This document shows, in pieces, positions 24,201 to 34,261 of a stretch of 64,000 bases of DNA (its first letter is position 1; each line of letters opens with the position of its first letter). This DNA is from Sphingomonadales bacterium Ga0077559 (GTDB lineage: Bacteria > Pseudomonadota > Alphaproteobacteria > Sphingomonadales > Sphingomonadaceae): the NCBI GenBank assembly GCA_001464315.1, contig LNFK01000075.1:62001-126000 (forward strand), given 5' to 3'. Both the position numbers and the translations under genes were made by a program. The notes below the pieces were generated by a model that was not told the DNA's origin, searched no databases, and saw nothing but the letters and a program-made list of their open reading frames with translations.

Positions 24201-27002
24201 TTACCCATTGACGACGCTTTCACACCGCCCGCACAGCGCGCCATCATCGGCAACCTCGGGCAGGTACCGCCAACAGCGGCCACATTTGCTATTTGTGGTA
24301 GGGCGAATTTCAGGAGCGTTCAGTCCAGCAACTGGTTTCGCCGTCGACGTGATAAACAGTTCAGCCAAATCATCGTCGCGATAATTAGACAATATAGCAT
24401 TGATGTCCGGAACCGAAACTTCAACCTGCAGGCTTGACCCAACGGTTTTTTCGCGTCGCATTGGTTCTATTGCTTCGGTCACGGAACTGCGTAGCTCACG
24501 CAGTTGGACCCATTTCGCCGACAGGTCATGGTTTACCCAACCTGCATCGATCTCCGGCCAATCCGAGAAATGGACGCTTTCTGCATCGGTGCCAAAACGC
24601 GTCTGCCACACCTCTTCGCTCGTAAACACCAGCACCGGCGCGGCGTATCGCACCAGCGCGTGGAACAGGATGTCTAAAACCGTGCGATACGCCATCCGCT
24701 TCGGATCGGTGGCTGCATCGCAATAGAGGCAATCCTTGCGGATATCGAAGAAGAAGGCCGACAGGTCTTCATTGGCGAAATCGGTGAGCAGGCGCACGTA
24801 AGTGTTGAAGTCGAAGTCATTGACCGCCGTCTTCAACTTCGCGTCCATATTGGCGAGTAGATGGAGCATATAGCGCTCCAGCTCGGGCATATCGGCGACC
24901 GCGACTTTCTCGGCATCCGAAAAGCCGTCGAGCGCGCCGAGCAAATAGCGAAACGTGTTGCGCAACTTACGATACTGGTCCGACACGCCTTGCAGGATTT
25001 CCTTGCCGATCCGGTGGTCCTCAGTGAAATCCACCGTCAGCGCCCAGAGCCGCAGGATATCCGCACCGCTATCGCGCATCAGGTCGAGCGGGTTGATCGT
25101 GTTGCCCAGCGACTTGGACATTTTCATGCCCTTCTGGTCCATCGTAAAGCCATGCGTCAGAACCGCGTTGTAGGGCGCGCGGCCGCGTGTGCCGCAGCTT
25201 TGCAGCAAGCTTGACTGGAACCAGCCGCGATGCTGGTCACTGCCTTCGAGATAGAGGTCGGCGGGCCATTGCAGGTCGGGCCAGCGCCCGCTTTCCAGTG
25301 TGAACACATGGGTGCAACCCGAATCGAACCAAACGTCGAGAATGTCGGTCACGCGTTCGTAATCGGCGAGCGCATAGTCGCTGCCGAGATATTCCTGCGA
25401 TCGCTCTTCGGACCAGCCATCGACGCCATTTTCGCGGACGCCGGCGATGATGCGTGCGTTGACGCCTGCGTCATTGAGATACTGGTTCGTCCCCTTCTTC
25501 ACGAACAAGGTGATCGGTACACCCCAAGCACGCTGGCGGCTGAGTACCCAGTCGGGGCGCCCCTCAACCATCGACGACAGGCGGTTGCGTCCTTTTTCGG
25601 GGATGAAGCGGGTGTCCGAAATCGCGGTCATTGCCTTTTCGCGCAGCGTGCCGCCCGGCAACTCCTTATCCATGCTCACAAACCACTGCGGGGTGCAGCG
25701 ATAAATGACCTTCGCCTTTGAGCGCCAGCTATGCGGATAGCTGTGCTTGTAATCCGCCGACGCCGCGAGCAGCCCGCCACTTTCGCGCAACGCAGAGCAG
25801 ATCGGCCCATCGGGCGCGTTGAATTTGGGGTTGATGACGCTGCCTTCGCCGCCAAGCCAGAGCCAGTCGGTGCGGTATTTGCCGTCGCCTTCGACCGCGA
25901 AGACCGGATCAATGCCGTTCGCCTTGCACAGGTCGAAATCATCCTCGCCATGATCGGGAGACATATGGACAAGCCCGGTGCCGCTGTCAGTAGTTACAAA
26001 GTCGCCCGCGAGCATCGGACGCGGCTTGGCAAAGAAGCCGCCGAGATGGTGCATCGGGTGGCGGACCATAGTTCCCGCTAAGTCGGAGCCTTTGAAAGTG
26101 GGCCATTCGCTCTCATGCCAAACCAAAGTACCTACAGTTTCAGTCCCGCCACGTTCTTGAAAGGAATTAGCGAGTTCTTTGGCGACGAGAAAACTGCGCG
26201 GACTGCGGCCATCGTGCAGCAACACATAATCAACATCCGGCCCATAAGCCAAAGCCTGATTGACCGGGATCGTCCAGGGTGTCGTCGTCCAGATCACCGC
26301 ATGTGCGCCGACCAGTTCGGCAATCGGGCTTTCGAGTATCTCGAACGCCACATCGATCTGAGTCGAGACGATATCCTCATATTCGATCTCGGCTTCGGCC
26401 AAGGCGGTCTTTTCGACCGGCGACCACATCACCGGCTTGGCGCCGCGATAGAGCTGGCCGCTCTCGGCAAATTTCATCAGCTCCGAAACAATCGTGGCCT
26501 CGGCCTGGAAATCCATCGTCAGATAGGGATTGTCCCAATCGCCATTGATGCCCAGCCGCTTCAGCTGCTCGCGCTGCGTATCCACCCAGCCTTGCGCATA
26601 AGCGCGGCATTCGGCGCGGAATTCAACGGCAGGCACCTCGTCCTTGTTGAGCTTTTTCTTGCGATATTGCTCTTCGACCTTCCACTCGATGGGCAGGCCG
26701 TGGCAATCCCAACCGGGCACATAAGGCGCGTCCTTGCCGAGCAGACTCTGCGTGCGGACCACCATATCCTTGAGAATATGGTTCAGCGCATGGCCGATAT
26801 GCATGTCGCCATTGGCATAAGGCGGGCCGTCGTGCAGGATGAACTTCTCACGCCCGCGGCGGCGGTTGCGCAAGGTCGCGTAGAGATCCATCTCCTGCCA
26901 GCGCTTTAAGATACCCGGCTCCTTTTGCGGGAGCCCGGCCTTCATGGGGAAATCTGTTTTCGGCAGGAAAACGGTGTCGCGGTAATCGATCGGGTCAGTC
27001 AT
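24201..27002 (-). CDS. ileS: Isoleucyl-tRNA synthetase
   Basis: The 933-residue class I synthetase has the HIGH motif at residues 68-71 (MHIGHALNHILKD), an editing domain and the KMSKS loop (MKMSKSLGN) about two thirds through. The C-terminal zinc ribbon CGRCWRYLPEV, then CGRCESVV, is typical of bacterial-type IleRS. It charges tRNA-Ile and clears misactivated valine. I start at ATG 27002 (MTDPIDYRDTVFLPKTDF), since the longer reading would need a TTG codon. lspA lies downstream across the repeat element, the common ileS-lspA order. Confidence 0.97.
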   Translation of the reverse strand: MTDPIDYRDTVFLPKTDFPMKAGLPQKEPGILKRWQEMDLYATLRNRRRGREKFILHDGPPYANGDMHIGHALNHILKDMVVRTQSLLGKDAPYVPGWDCHGLPIEWKVEEQYRKKKLNKDEVPAVEFRAECRAYAQGWVDTQREQLKRLGINGDWDNPYLTMDFQAEATIVSELMKFAESGQLYRGAKPVMWSPVEKTALAEAEIEYEDIVSTQIDVAFEILESPIAELVGAHAVIWTTTPWTIPVNQALAYGPDVDYVLLHDGRSPRSFLVAKELANSFQERGGTETVGTLVWHESEWPTFKGSDLAGTMVRHPMHHLGGFFAKPRPMLAGDFVTTDSGTGLVHMSPDHGEDDFDLCKANGIDPVFAVEGDGKYRTDWLWLGGEGSVINPKFNAPDGPICSALRESGGLLAASADYKHSYPHSWRSKAKVIYRCTPQWFVSMDKELPGGTLREKAMTAISDTRFIPEKGRNRLSSMVEGRPDWVLSRQRAWGVPITLFVKKGTNQYLNDAGVNARIIAGVRENGVDGWSEERSQEYLGSDYALADYERVTDILDVWFDSGCTHVFTLESGRWPDLQWPADLYLEGSDQHRGWFQSSLLQSCGTRGRAPYNAVLTHGFTMDQKGMKMSKSLGNTINPLDLMRDSGADILRLWALTVDFTEDHRIGKEILQGVSDQYRKLRNTFRYLLGALDGFSDAEKVAVADMPELERYMLHLLANMDAKLKTAVNDFDFNTYVRLLTDFANEDLSAFFFDIRKDCLYCDAATDPKRMAYRTVLDILFHALVRYAAPVLVFTSEEVWQTRFGTDAESVHFSDWPEIDAGWVNHDLSAKWVQLRELRSSVTEAIEPMRREKTVGSSLQVEVSVPDINAILSNYRDDDLAELFITSTAKPVAGLNAPEIRPTTNSKCGRCWRYLPEVADDGALCGRCESVVNG

Positions 27003-27076
27003 GTCGCGGCGGTGCTTAGGCGAGGATGGCGGTTGTGACAACTATTTGAGCGCGAGGCGCCTATTACTAACGTGGT

Positions 27077-28069
27077 TCACTTGCCCTTCAACGCAGGCCC
27101 GATCGCCCAGATATCCTCGACCCAAATATAACCGTTGAAGCTGCCTGGTATTTTCCCAAGATCGTGCACATCGGTCAGCCCCTCGTTAGACTTGCCGCTT
27201 TCATAAGGTCCTGTCACGATCACACGCGCGCCGACGCTTTCCATCCGCGCGATCAGGCGGTTGGGCCAGCCCCACATCGGCCACTGATAATTGATCGGAA
27301 TAACGAGCACGCCGCCCTCACAGCTTTTCGGGATTATGCCGGTCCAGCCGTACAGCACATAATCGGTGGTGCAGGCCTTCGCCTCCGCTTTCATGTTGAA
27401 CGCCCAGTTGTTGGGTGCCAACTGCCGAATGCGGTCCACCGGGCCTTGAGCGCCGTAAAAGGCATCACCGAGCTTTTCGTAATCGCGGCCCGATGCCTTC
27501 AATATGGCGACCAACTGGTCGGCCTCGGTAGGGTTTTTAGATTTGAAGTTGAACAGCAGAGCCCGCGAGGGCAGCGCCGCCAGCGCTTCCTCAACTGTCG
27601 GTATCTGCCCCACGCCCTTGCCGCGTAATGGGTATGTCTTGCCGCCATCGGCGGTATAGCCATAACCGATATCGAGCGCTTTGAGCTCGGCCAAAGTCAG
27701 GTTGCGCGTTTCGCCCTTACCATCGGTACGGCAATCGACGGTCCAGTCATGGAACAGCACCATCTTGCCGTCTTTGGTCGGCGCAACGTCGATTTCGACC
27801 AACGCACCGCCCAGTCCTGCAGCCATCTGGATCGAGGGGATACTGTTCTCGAACACCTCATGATCGGGTGGGTTGATGAATCGCGCGGTGCAGGTATCGC
27901 GGCCGGCGGCGGCACGTTTGTCATAGAGATGATAAACCCCGCGATGCGCGATAAGCTTCGGCTTGCCTTCGGGCTTTGGCGCGAGCCAGCTTGCGTTGAG
28001 GAGCGACAGACCGACGAGGACCAGCACGACGATGGCCAGCGCCCGTTTCTTGCCTTTTGTGAGTTTCAT
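27077..28069 (-). CDS. Glycerophosphodiester phosphodiesterase family protein
   Basis: The 330-residue protein has an N-terminal membrane anchor (LAIVVLVLVGLSLLNASWL) and a GDPD TIM-barrel. The signature residues are the HR pair in LIAHRGVYH, the E-x-D in VEIDVAPTKDG and the histidine in LFHDWTVDCRT. Members release glycerol 3-phosphate from glycerophosphodiesters. The catalytic residues seem intact, but the C-terminal half is divergent, so the substrate may differ. Its start overlaps the end of ribF by four bases (ATGA), so they are cotranscribed. Confidence 0.83.
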   Translation of the reverse strand: MKLTKGKKRALAIVVLVLVGLSLLNASWLAPKPEGKPKLIAHRGVYHLYDKRAAAGRDTCTARFINPPDHEVFENSIPSIQMAAGLGGALVEIDVAPTKDGKMVLFHDWTVDCRTDGKGETRNLTLAELKALDIGYGYTADGGKTYPLRGKGVGQIPTVEEALAALPSRALLFNFKSKNPTEADQLVAILKASGRDYEKLGDAFYGAQGPVDRIRQLAPNNWAFNMKAEAKACTTDYVLYGWTGIIPKSCEGGVLVIPINYQWPMWGWPNRLIARMESVGARVIVTGPYESGKSNEGLTDVHDLGKIPGSFNGYIWVEDIWAIGPALKGK

Positions 28070-29001
28070 TGTGCGTCCAATATGTCTCGCGCTTTGTCAC
28101 AATCCTTGGCCATCTGCACCATTAGCGCGTCCATGCTGTCAAACTTCGCCTCGCCGCGAATGAAGGCGTGGAATTCCACCTCGATTTGCTGGCCGTAGAC
28201 GTCTTCACCGAAGTCAAAGAAATGCGGCTCAAGCAATTCCTTCGGCGGGTCGAAACTTGGGCGAATGCCGAGATTTGCGGCACCGTTCAGAACGCGGCCA
28301 TCTGGCAAGCGCCCCTTCACTGCGTAAATGCCGTATCGCGGGCGGAGATAGTGGCCCATGTCGATATTGGCGGTGGGAAAGCCAAGCAACCGACCATTCT
28401 TGTCACCATGCTGAACCAAGCCTTCTACCGCAAAGGGGCGGGTCAGTAACTGCGTTGCCGTGGCGCAATCACCCGCCTGTAATGCTTCACGGATGCGGCT
28501 GGAAGAAATGACGCCGCTTTCGTCGACCACTGGCCCCATCGCTATCGAGCCGAGACCGTGCACGGCACCAAGTTCGCGCAAAACATCGATGTTGCCGCCA
28601 CGGCCTTTGCCGAAAGTGAAATCTTCGCCGGTCACCACCGCCGAAATGCCGAGCCGCTCCACCAGCAATTTGACGATGAAATCTTGTGCCGAGGTTGCGG
28701 CAAGGCTGGCATCGAAATCGAACACCAGCATGGCGTCCGCACCTGCCGCTTCGAACAAGTGCTGCCGTTGATCGAGCGTGGTCAGCCGGAACCACGGCGC
28801 TTGCGGCGTGAAGAATCGCACCGGATGCGGGTCAAAGGTGGCGATAATCGCCGGACGCCCGGCCGCTCTTGCCTGTCGGATAGCTTCGCCCGCCACCGCC
28901 TGATGCCCCAGATGAAAGCCGTCGAAATTGCCTAATGCGACGACAGCGCTGCGCAATTCATCGGGCATCCGTTGGTTTGCATTAAGGCGGGGGATCGTCA
29001 T
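28066..29001 (-). CDS. ribF: Bifunctional riboflavin kinase / FAD synthetase
   Basis: The 311-residue enzyme has an N-terminal nucleotidyltransferase domain (LGNFDGFHLGHQAV, TFDPHPVRFF, VTGEDFTFGKGR) that makes FAD from FMN. A C-terminal kinase domain (KNGRLLGFPTANIDM, NLGIRPSFD, VEFHAFIRGEAKFDSMDAL) makes FMN from riboflavin. The architecture and length are normal. It sits between the GDPD gene and the M19 dipeptidase gene with four-base overlaps at both ends. Confidence 0.96.
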   Translation of the reverse strand: MTIPRLNANQRMPDELRSAVVALGNFDGFHLGHQAVAGEAIRQARAAGRPAIIATFDPHPVRFFTPQAPWFRLTTLDQRQHLFEAAGADAMLVFDFDASLAATSAQDFIVKLLVERLGISAVVTGEDFTFGKGRGGNIDVLRELGAVHGLGSIAMGPVVDESGVISSSRIREALQAGDCATATQLLTRPFAVEGLVQHGDKNGRLLGFPTANIDMGHYLRPRYGIYAVKGRLPDGRVLNGAANLGIRPSFDPPKELLEPHFFDFGEDVYGQQIEVEFHAFIRGEAKFDSMDALMVQMAKDCDKARDILDAQ

Positions 29002-30185
29002 TTTGCGACGAAAATCTCAGACATGGGCACTAGCCCTGCGCGAATAACACGCAGCGCATTCTCGCCCATCACAGCGCGGATTTCTTGCGGTGTGAGGCCT
29101 TCATCCATCAGCGCCTGCGTAACCTGCACCAGTTGCGAGGTGTCGAACCGCACGGTCGTCGCTCCGTCATAATCCGAACCGAGCGCGACATGGGCAATGC
29201 CGACCAGATCGCGGACATGCTTCATCGCCTTGGCCGCCGCGCGCGGATCGGTCGAGCACACCGCGCCTTCCCAATAGCCGATGCCTATAACGCCGCCGGT
29301 TTTCGCAACGCCGCGAATCTCTTCATCGGTCAGGTTGCGGTTGACCTTGCAGGTGGCTTGCACTCCACCGTGACTCGAAACCACCGGACGCTTAGCCATC
29401 GCCAGCAATTCGGCAACGCCTGTGTGGCTGAGATGGGCGATATCGATGATCATCCCCTTGGCCTCCATCCGCCGCACGATATCGCGGCCGAACGGTGTGA
29501 GCCCGCCTTTCTTCAGCCCGTGCATCGACCCGCCAAGCTCATTGTCAAAGAAGTGGGTGAGGCCCGCCATGCGGAACCCGGCATCGTATAGCCGGTCAAG
29601 ATTGGCGGCTTTGCCTTCGAGATTTTGCAGGCCTTCGATGGTCATCATGGCACCTATCGGACGCGGCGACTTTTGCCGCGCTGGCATAAGCGCATCGATT
29701 TGGCCCGCCGTATCGACAGGCTTCAACAAACCGCCGGAGCCCGAAATCGCCGCGTCGCGCTTTGCGGCGTGATACAGCGACCGCTCGACCAGCGAAGTCC
29801 ACGTTTTCACCGGTTGCAACTGAGCCACGGTCAACAAGGTGATATTATCAGTCTCGTCACTGTTTCCGTCGTAATTCTGGCCCTTGGGGGTCTTGGTCAC
29901 TGAAGAGAAGAGCTGCAACGCGACATTACCATCCTGCAATCGCGGCAGGTCCATGTGTCCGCGCGACGCTCGGTCATTGATATCGCGATTCCACATCAGG
30001 CTGTCGCTGTGCAAATCGACAATCGTCAGCGTCTTGTGCAGCGCCTCCGCTTCATCGCTCACCTTGATCAGCGGCTTGCCGTCGATGACGTTCATCGACC
30101 CTTCGACATAGCCCGGCGCTATCCCGAAAAACCCGACCGCAGCAGCGCCGATCAGCGCGAGCGGAATCCAAAAACGTTTGCGCAT
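28998..30185 (-). CDS. Membrane-anchored M19 (renal-type) dipeptidase
   Basis: The 395-residue protein has an N-terminal hydrophobic segment (RKRFWIPLALIGAAAVGFFG). It then has the M19 fold with the first metal histidine/aspartate in VDLHSDSLMW, a bridging glutamate in MMTIEGLQNLE and the later histidines in DIAHLSHTG and VVSSHGGVQ. It is a zinc-dependent dipeptidase of the periplasm or its membrane face. Relatives act on L-D or D-amino-acid dipeptides and on beta-lactam-like substrates. The stop overlaps the start of ribF. DHFR is 2 bp upstream. Confidence 0.9.
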   Translation of the reverse strand: MRKRFWIPLALIGAAAVGFFGIAPGYVEGSMNVIDGKPLIKVSDEAEALHKTLTIVDLHSDSLMWNRDINDRASRGHMDLPRLQDGNVALQLFSSVTKTPKGQNYDGNSDETDNITLLTVAQLQPVKTWTSLVERSLYHAAKRDAAISGSGGLLKPVDTAGQIDALMPARQKSPRPIGAMMTIEGLQNLEGKAANLDRLYDAGFRMAGLTHFFDNELGGSMHGLKKGGLTPFGRDIVRRMEAKGMIIDIAHLSHTGVAELLAMAKRPVVSSHGGVQATCKVNRNLTDEEIRGVAKTGGVIGIGYWEGAVCSTDPRAAAKAMKHVRDLVGIAHVALGSDYDGATTVRFDTSQLVQVTQALMDEGLTPQEIRAVMGENALRVIRAGLVPMSEIFVAK

Positions 30186-30186
30186 G

Positions 30187-30681
30187 TCACTCCCCTTTTC
30201 GGACCAAAGTCACGAAATCATGCGCCGGAACCTTGCCGTCCGCCGCGTGGCTTTCGCGCGCAGCTTCCTGCCATACGGCCTTGTCAAACGCTGGCATTGA
30301 TGTGTCACCCTCCGGCGACGCTGCAATCTCGGTCAGTTCAATGCGGTCGGCAAGCGGCAGGAACAGTTTGTAGATTTCTGCTCCGCCGATCACGCACACA
30401 TGCGGCCCGTTAGCGAGTTTCAACGCCTCTTCGACCGAATGCGCGACCTCCGCCCCGTCTTCTTCCCATTCGGTATCGCGGGTCAGCACGATATGCCGCC
30501 GTCCATCCAGCAACCCCGGCAGGCTGTCGAACGTCTTGCGCCCCATGATCATCGGGCGGCCTTTGGTGATTTGCTTGAAATGGCGAAGGTCGGCAGGGAT
30601 ATGCCAGGGCATCCCGCCATCCCTCCCGATAACTCCATTGGCGGCGCGGGCGAGGACAAGGACGATTTCGGGATGATTCAT
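30187..30681 (-). CDS. folA: Dihydrofolate reductase
   Basis: The 164-residue enzyme has the family motifs VIGRDGGMPWHIPADLRHFK and RPMIMGRKTFDSLP, with a NADPH-binding VCVIGGAEIYKLFLPLADRI. It reduces dihydrofolate to tetrahydrofolate for thymidylate, purine and methionine synthesis. The catalytic acidic residue (Asp in IPADLRHFK) is present. It sits in a compact minus-strand run with purE and purK upstream, both tied to purine synthesis. Confidence 0.95.
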   Translation of the reverse strand: MNHPEIVLVLARAANGVIGRDGGMPWHIPADLRHFKQITKGRPMIMGRKTFDSLPGLLDGRRHIVLTRDTEWEEDGAEVAHSVEEALKLANGPHVCVIGGAEIYKLFLPLADRIELTEIAASPEGDTSMPAFDKAVWQEAARESHAADGKVPAHDFVTLVRKGE

Positions 30682-30705
30682 ATCTCCCGTCTTGCCGACT
30701 TTTAT

Positions 30706-31779
30706 TTATCTATACAAGCGGGTGACGTGGCCTATTTTTCGCCCGGGACGCGCCTCTGCCTTGCCGTAGAGATGCACATTGGCCGCAGGGTCGTTCAGCA
30801 GCTGCAAATAGCGCTCGCCATCCTTGCCAATCAAATTCTGCATCTCGACTCGTTCGGCAATCATTACGGTGCTTCCCAGGGGCAGCCCGCAAATGGCGCG
30901 GATATGATTTTCAAACTGGCTGGTTTCAGCGCCTTCGATCGTCCAATGCCCGCTATTGTGGACGCGCGGGGCGATTTCATTGAACAAGGGACCTTCGCTG
31001 CTGGCAAAAAACTCGGCGGTAAACACGCCAACATAATCAAGTGCGCCGGCCACTGCCGCCGCCATTTTGCGCGCAGCCACCTGCTGGCTTTCTATCAGCG
31101 GCCCGGCTGGCAAGGTCGATGTCGCCAATATGCCATCCTCGTGGGCATTACGCGAACTATCCCAATAGCGGATTTCGCCATCTGCACCGCGTACCAGGAT
31201 GACCGAAAATTCGGCGTCAAACTGCACCATCGCCTCGACGATCAGCGGCTGCGCGCCCGCCCGGCGCCACGCACTGGCAAGCTCGCTCTTGTCCGTCACC
31301 CGCACCTGCCCTTTGCCGTCATAGCCCATGCGGATTGTTTTCAGGATCGCGGGCGTGCCGACGGCGGCAACAGCGTCTTCAACCTCGATCTCGCTGCGCG
31401 CCACCGCGAAATTCGCGGTCTTGCCGCCCAGCTGCCGAACAAATTCCTTTTCCTCGACGCGATCCTGACCAATCTCCAGCGCTTTGATAGGCGGGTGGAT
31501 CGGAACATCGCGCGCGATGGTTTTCAGCGGCAGCACCGGTACATTTTCAAATTCGAATGTGACGACGTCGCACGCTTTGGCGAACGCCTTCAATGCCTCT
31601 AGATCATCATATGCCGCTATCGTCGCGTCCGCCGCAACATCGCACGCCACATTGTCCCCGGCTGGCGCGTAGATATGGCAGCGATAGCCAAGTTGCGCCG
31701 CCGCGATCGCAAGCATCCGGCCCAACTGCCCGCCGCCCATGATTCCGATTGTCGAACCCGGAGCCAAAGTTCCAGTCAT
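30706..31779 (-). CDS. purK: N5-carboxyaminoimidazole ribonucleotide synthase
   Basis: The 357-residue ATP-grasp enzyme converts AIR, bicarbonate and ATP to N5-CAIR. It opens with TIGIMGGGQLGRMLAIAAAQ, the dinucleotide-like loop typical of PurK. It has the ATP-grasp pieces GTPAILKTIRMGYDGKGQ and FFASSEGPLFNEIAPRVHNS. The ATG at 31779 starts it; the longer in-frame reading overlaps purE and is non-coding. It follows purE by 10 bp, the usual purEK order. Confidence 0.95.
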   Translation of the reverse strand: MTGTLAPGSTIGIMGGGQLGRMLAIAAAQLGYRCHIYAPAGDNVACDVAADATIAAYDDLEALKAFAKACDVVTFEFENVPVLPLKTIARDVPIHPPIKALEIGQDRVEEKEFVRQLGGKTANFAVARSEIEVEDAVAAVGTPAILKTIRMGYDGKGQVRVTDKSELASAWRRAGAQPLIVEAMVQFDAEFSVILVRGADGEIRYWDSSRNAHEDGILATSTLPAGPLIESQQVAARKMAAAVAGALDYVGVFTAEFFASSEGPLFNEIAPRVHNSGHWTIEGAETSQFENHIRAICGLPLGSTVMIAERVEMQNLIGKDGERYLQLLNDPAANVHLYGKAEARPGRKIGHVTRLYR

Positions 31780-31789
31780 AAGCCTGCGG

Positions 31790-32278
31790 TCATTCGGGTG
31801 TCTCGGCCACCGATGCGGTTTGCGCAGCGCGCCATGCGTCCAACCGCGTTGCCAGCCCAGCGTCGTTATTTGCCAGCATCGCCGCTGCCAGCAAAGCCGC
31901 GTTGGTCGCACCTGCTTTACCGATGGCAAGCGTACCGACCGGAATTCCCGCTGGCATCTGGACGATTGAGAGCAGGCTATCCATTCCATCCAGCGCTTTC
32001 GATTGGACCGGAACGCCAAGCACGGGCAATCTTGTCATCGACGCAGCCATGCCGGGCAAATGCGCTGCGCCGCCCGCACCTGCGATGATGCACTGCAGGC
32101 CGCGCGTGGCCGCGCCTTTGGCATATTCATATAATCGTTCGGGCGTGCGGTGGGCAGAGACGACTTTGCATTCGTGCGGAATATGAAGCGCGGCCAATGT
32201 CGCCGACGCCTCGCGCATCGTTTCCCAATCGGAACGGCTGCCCATGATTATGCCGATTAGCGGCGGTGCTTCGCTCAA
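31790..32278 (-). CDS. purE: N5-carboxyaminoimidazole ribonucleotide mutase
   Basis: The 162-residue protein has the PurE core: [69 protein letters not shown]. It shifts the carboxyl group of N5-CAIR to CAIR. The likely start is a TTG at 32278, because a strong Shine-Dalgarno (GGGGGA) sits six bases upstream and no ATG is close to the conserved start. The longer ORF start at 32338 lacks such support and would add 20 non-conserved residues. purK follows after 10 bp. Confidence 0.93.
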   Translation of the reverse strand: MSEAPPLIGIIMGSRSDWETMREASATLAALHIPHECKVVSAHRTPERLYEYAKGAATRGLQCIIAGAGGAAHLPGMAASMTRLPVLGVPVQSKALDGMDSLLSIVQMPAGIPVGTLAIGKAGATNAALLAAAMLANNDAGLATRLDAWRAAQTASVAETPE

Positions 32279-32498
32279 CTGTCGTCCCCCGACCCTTAAG
32301 AAGCATCTGTCCTTAGCGACCGTAGCCGCGAACCGCAATTGTGAATGGATATTGCGTTACACAACCGTTTGCGCTCTTGTCATACTGTAAACTCTTGCTT
32401 TTCGGCCGGAATTCTGATTGAGGGCGGAAATAACAAAAGATACCCCGGGTCGCATAAAATATCGGGGACTATTTAATTTGGATCAGAAAACGGGCACT

Positions 32499-33071
32499 AT
32501 GTCCGCGCTAGGTTCGACAAAACCATTGTCGGCGTTGGAGCGTGAGAACAACCAGCTAAAGGCACGCGTGGCCGAGCTGGAGCGGCTGGTTGTGTGCGAC
32601 ACACTAACACCTTTGTTTAACCGGCGCCATTTTATGGAAGAGCTCGACCGCTGGTGCTGGCGTGCGCATCGCTATGGTGGCGAATATGGCTTGCTGTTCG
32701 TCGATGTCGATAATCTGAAAAACGTGAATGACAGTCTTGGCCATCAAGCGGGAGATATATTGCTGCTTGCAATCGCCAAGGCCTTGATGGGTGCAGTCCG
32801 GCGTTCCGACCTCGTCGCGCGGGTCGGTGGCGATGAATTTGCGATATTACTCGACAATATCCCCGAGGCCGAATTGGCCGGCAAGGCCGAGCGTATTGGC
32901 AAGGCCATCGGCAAATTGAGCATCGACCATGCAGGCGCGACGTTGAAACCTAGCGTTTCCGCAGGTTTCGCCCCGTTTGAACCAGGTGTCAAACCGAGCG
33001 AGTTGCTGCTTCGCGCAGACCGGTCGATGTATGCGGCCAAGCAGGCCAAGGGCATTAGCCCACTGATTTAG
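32499..33071 (+). CDS. GGDEF diguanylate cyclase
   Basis: The protein of about 190 residues has a short N-terminal coiled coil ([20 protein letters not shown]) followed by a complete GGDEF domain ([45 protein letters not shown]). The active-site GGDEF is intact, so it should make cyclic di-GMP. No sensory or membrane domain is seen, so it probably acts as a cytosolic dimer through the coiled coil. An RxxD inhibitory site is not obvious. The ORF is open from a TTG at 32418; I prefer ATG 32499. It ends overlapping the stop of the convergent gpmA. Confidence 0.85.
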   Translation: MSALGSTKPLSALERENNQLKARVAELERLVVCDTLTPLFNRRHFMEELDRWCWRAHRYGGEYGLLFVDVDNLKNVNDSLGHQAGDILLLAIAKALMGAVRRSDLVARVGGDEFAILLDNIPEAELAGKAERIGKAIGKLSIDHAGATLKPSVSAGFAPFEPGVKPSELLLRADRSMYAAKQAKGISPLI

Positions 33072-33754
33072 CGTTCCGACAGATAGTAGCGCTCGCCTGC
33101 GTTCAGTTCTGCGTCGAGATCAAACACAATCGGCTGCCCGGTCGGGATTTCCAAACCAGTGATGTCAGCGTCTGATATACCCGACAGATGCTTGACAAGC
33201 GCGCGGAGCGAATTGCCGTGTGCTGAAATCAGAACCGTTTTGCCCGCCTCCAATTCGGGCACAATCGCGCTCTCCCAATAAGGCAGCACGCGAGCGATGG
33301 TGTCCTTCAAGCTTTCGGTATTGGGGATCGCAATTCCGGCATAACGCGGATCGGACGACAGGTCATAAGGCGAACCTGCCTCAAGTGGCGGTGGCGGAAT
33401 GTCAAAACTGCGGCGCCAGATCTTGACTTGGGCCTCGCCATGTTTGGCAGCCGTCTCGGCCTTATCAAGCCCGGTCAGCCCGCCATAATGGCGTTCGTTC
33501 AGGTGCCAGTTTTTGGTCACTGGAACCCACAAACGACCCATTTCCTCAAGCGCGAGATTAAGCGTCTTGATCGCGCGGCTCTGGACACTGGTGAAGCATA
33601 TGTCGGGGGTGATGCCCTTTGCTTTCATCAACTGCCCGGCGGCCTTTGCTTCGGCCACGCCCTGCTCGGTAACATCGACATCCCACCAGCCGGTAAACCG
33701 GTTTTCCAGATTCCACTGCGACTGGCCGTGACGGATGAGGATGAGTTTGGGCAT
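33068..33754 (-). CDS. gpmA: 2,3-bisphosphoglycerate-dependent phosphoglycerate mutase
   Basis: The 228-residue enzyme has the phosphohistidine motif [20 protein letters not shown] near the N-terminus, then [20 protein letters not shown] and the second histidine in [17 protein letters not shown]. It interconverts 3- and 2-phosphoglycerate in glycolysis and gluconeogenesis. The length is normal for dPGM. It is the last of a minus-strand group of four genes and is convergent with the GGDEF gene. Confidence 0.96.
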   Translation of the reverse strand: MPKLILIRHGQSQWNLENRFTGWWDVDVTEQGVAEAKAAGQLMKAKGITPDICFTSVQSRAIKTLNLALEEMGRLWVPVTKNWHLNERHYGGLTGLDKAETAAKHGEAQVKIWRRSFDIPPPPLEAGSPYDLSSDPRYAGIAIPNTESLKDTIARVLPYWESAIVPELEAGKTVLISAHGNSLRALVKHLSGISDADITGLEIPTGQPIVFDLDAELNAGERYYLSER

Positions 33755-33796
33755 AAATAGTCCTTCGATGTTTGCCCGCGCCCTAACGCAAGTTGG

Positions 33797-34255
33797 TCAG
33801 ATCGCCAAGGTCATGAAACGGCTGAACGGGTCTTCGACATAATCACCAAAGGGCGGGCAATATTCAAATCCGTAACGGAGATACAACCCGTGCGCTGCAT
33901 CGAAATCTGGAGTTGAACCGGTCTCTAAGCTTAGCTGCTGATAGCCGCGTGCCTTTGCCGTCGCGATAATATGCTCCAACATCACTGCACCGACGCCTTT
34001 GCGCAAATGGTCGGAATGAGTGCGCATCGACTTGATCTCACCATACTCGGGCGAAAGCTCCTTCAGCGCCCCGCACCCGGCGAGACTGTCACCATCCCAT
34101 ACCGACCAGAAGGTCACATCGGCTGCATTCAGCCCGTCGAAGTCGAGAAAATGACAGCTACCAGGTGGCGAGCTCGCCAGCATGCCGGCAAAATGCGCCT
34201 CGAGAAGCGCGCGGATTTGAGGGCCGGATAGATCGTCTTCAATTATCCGCATCAC
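33797..34255 (-). CDS. GNAT family N-acetyltransferase
   Basis: The 152-residue protein has the GNAT acetyl-CoA motif: MRTHSDHLRKGVGAVMLEHI (the R-x2-G-x-G loop) and a final GLYLRYGFEYCPPFGDY segment. It probably acetylates an amine of an unknown small molecule or protein. GNAT folds of this size are common single-domain enzymes. It is 42 bp from gpmA and 6 bp after the M14 peptidase gene, all on the minus strand. The second codon is also ATG, so the start may be one residue later. Confidence 0.82.
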   Translation of the reverse strand: MMRIIEDDLSGPQIRALLEAHFAGMLASSPPGSCHFLDFDGLNAADVTFWSVWDGDSLAGCGALKELSPEYGEIKSMRTHSDHLRKGVGAVMLEHIIATAKARGYQQLSLETGSTPDFDAAHGLYLRYGFEYCPPFGDYVEDPFSRFMTLAI

Positions 34256-34261
34256 CTGCCC

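Noticed and set aside
30400-31602. A 400-codon plus-strand open frame opposite folA and purK
   Set aside because: It is antisense to conserved enzymes and the product resembles no protein family I know. It is treated as a shadow.
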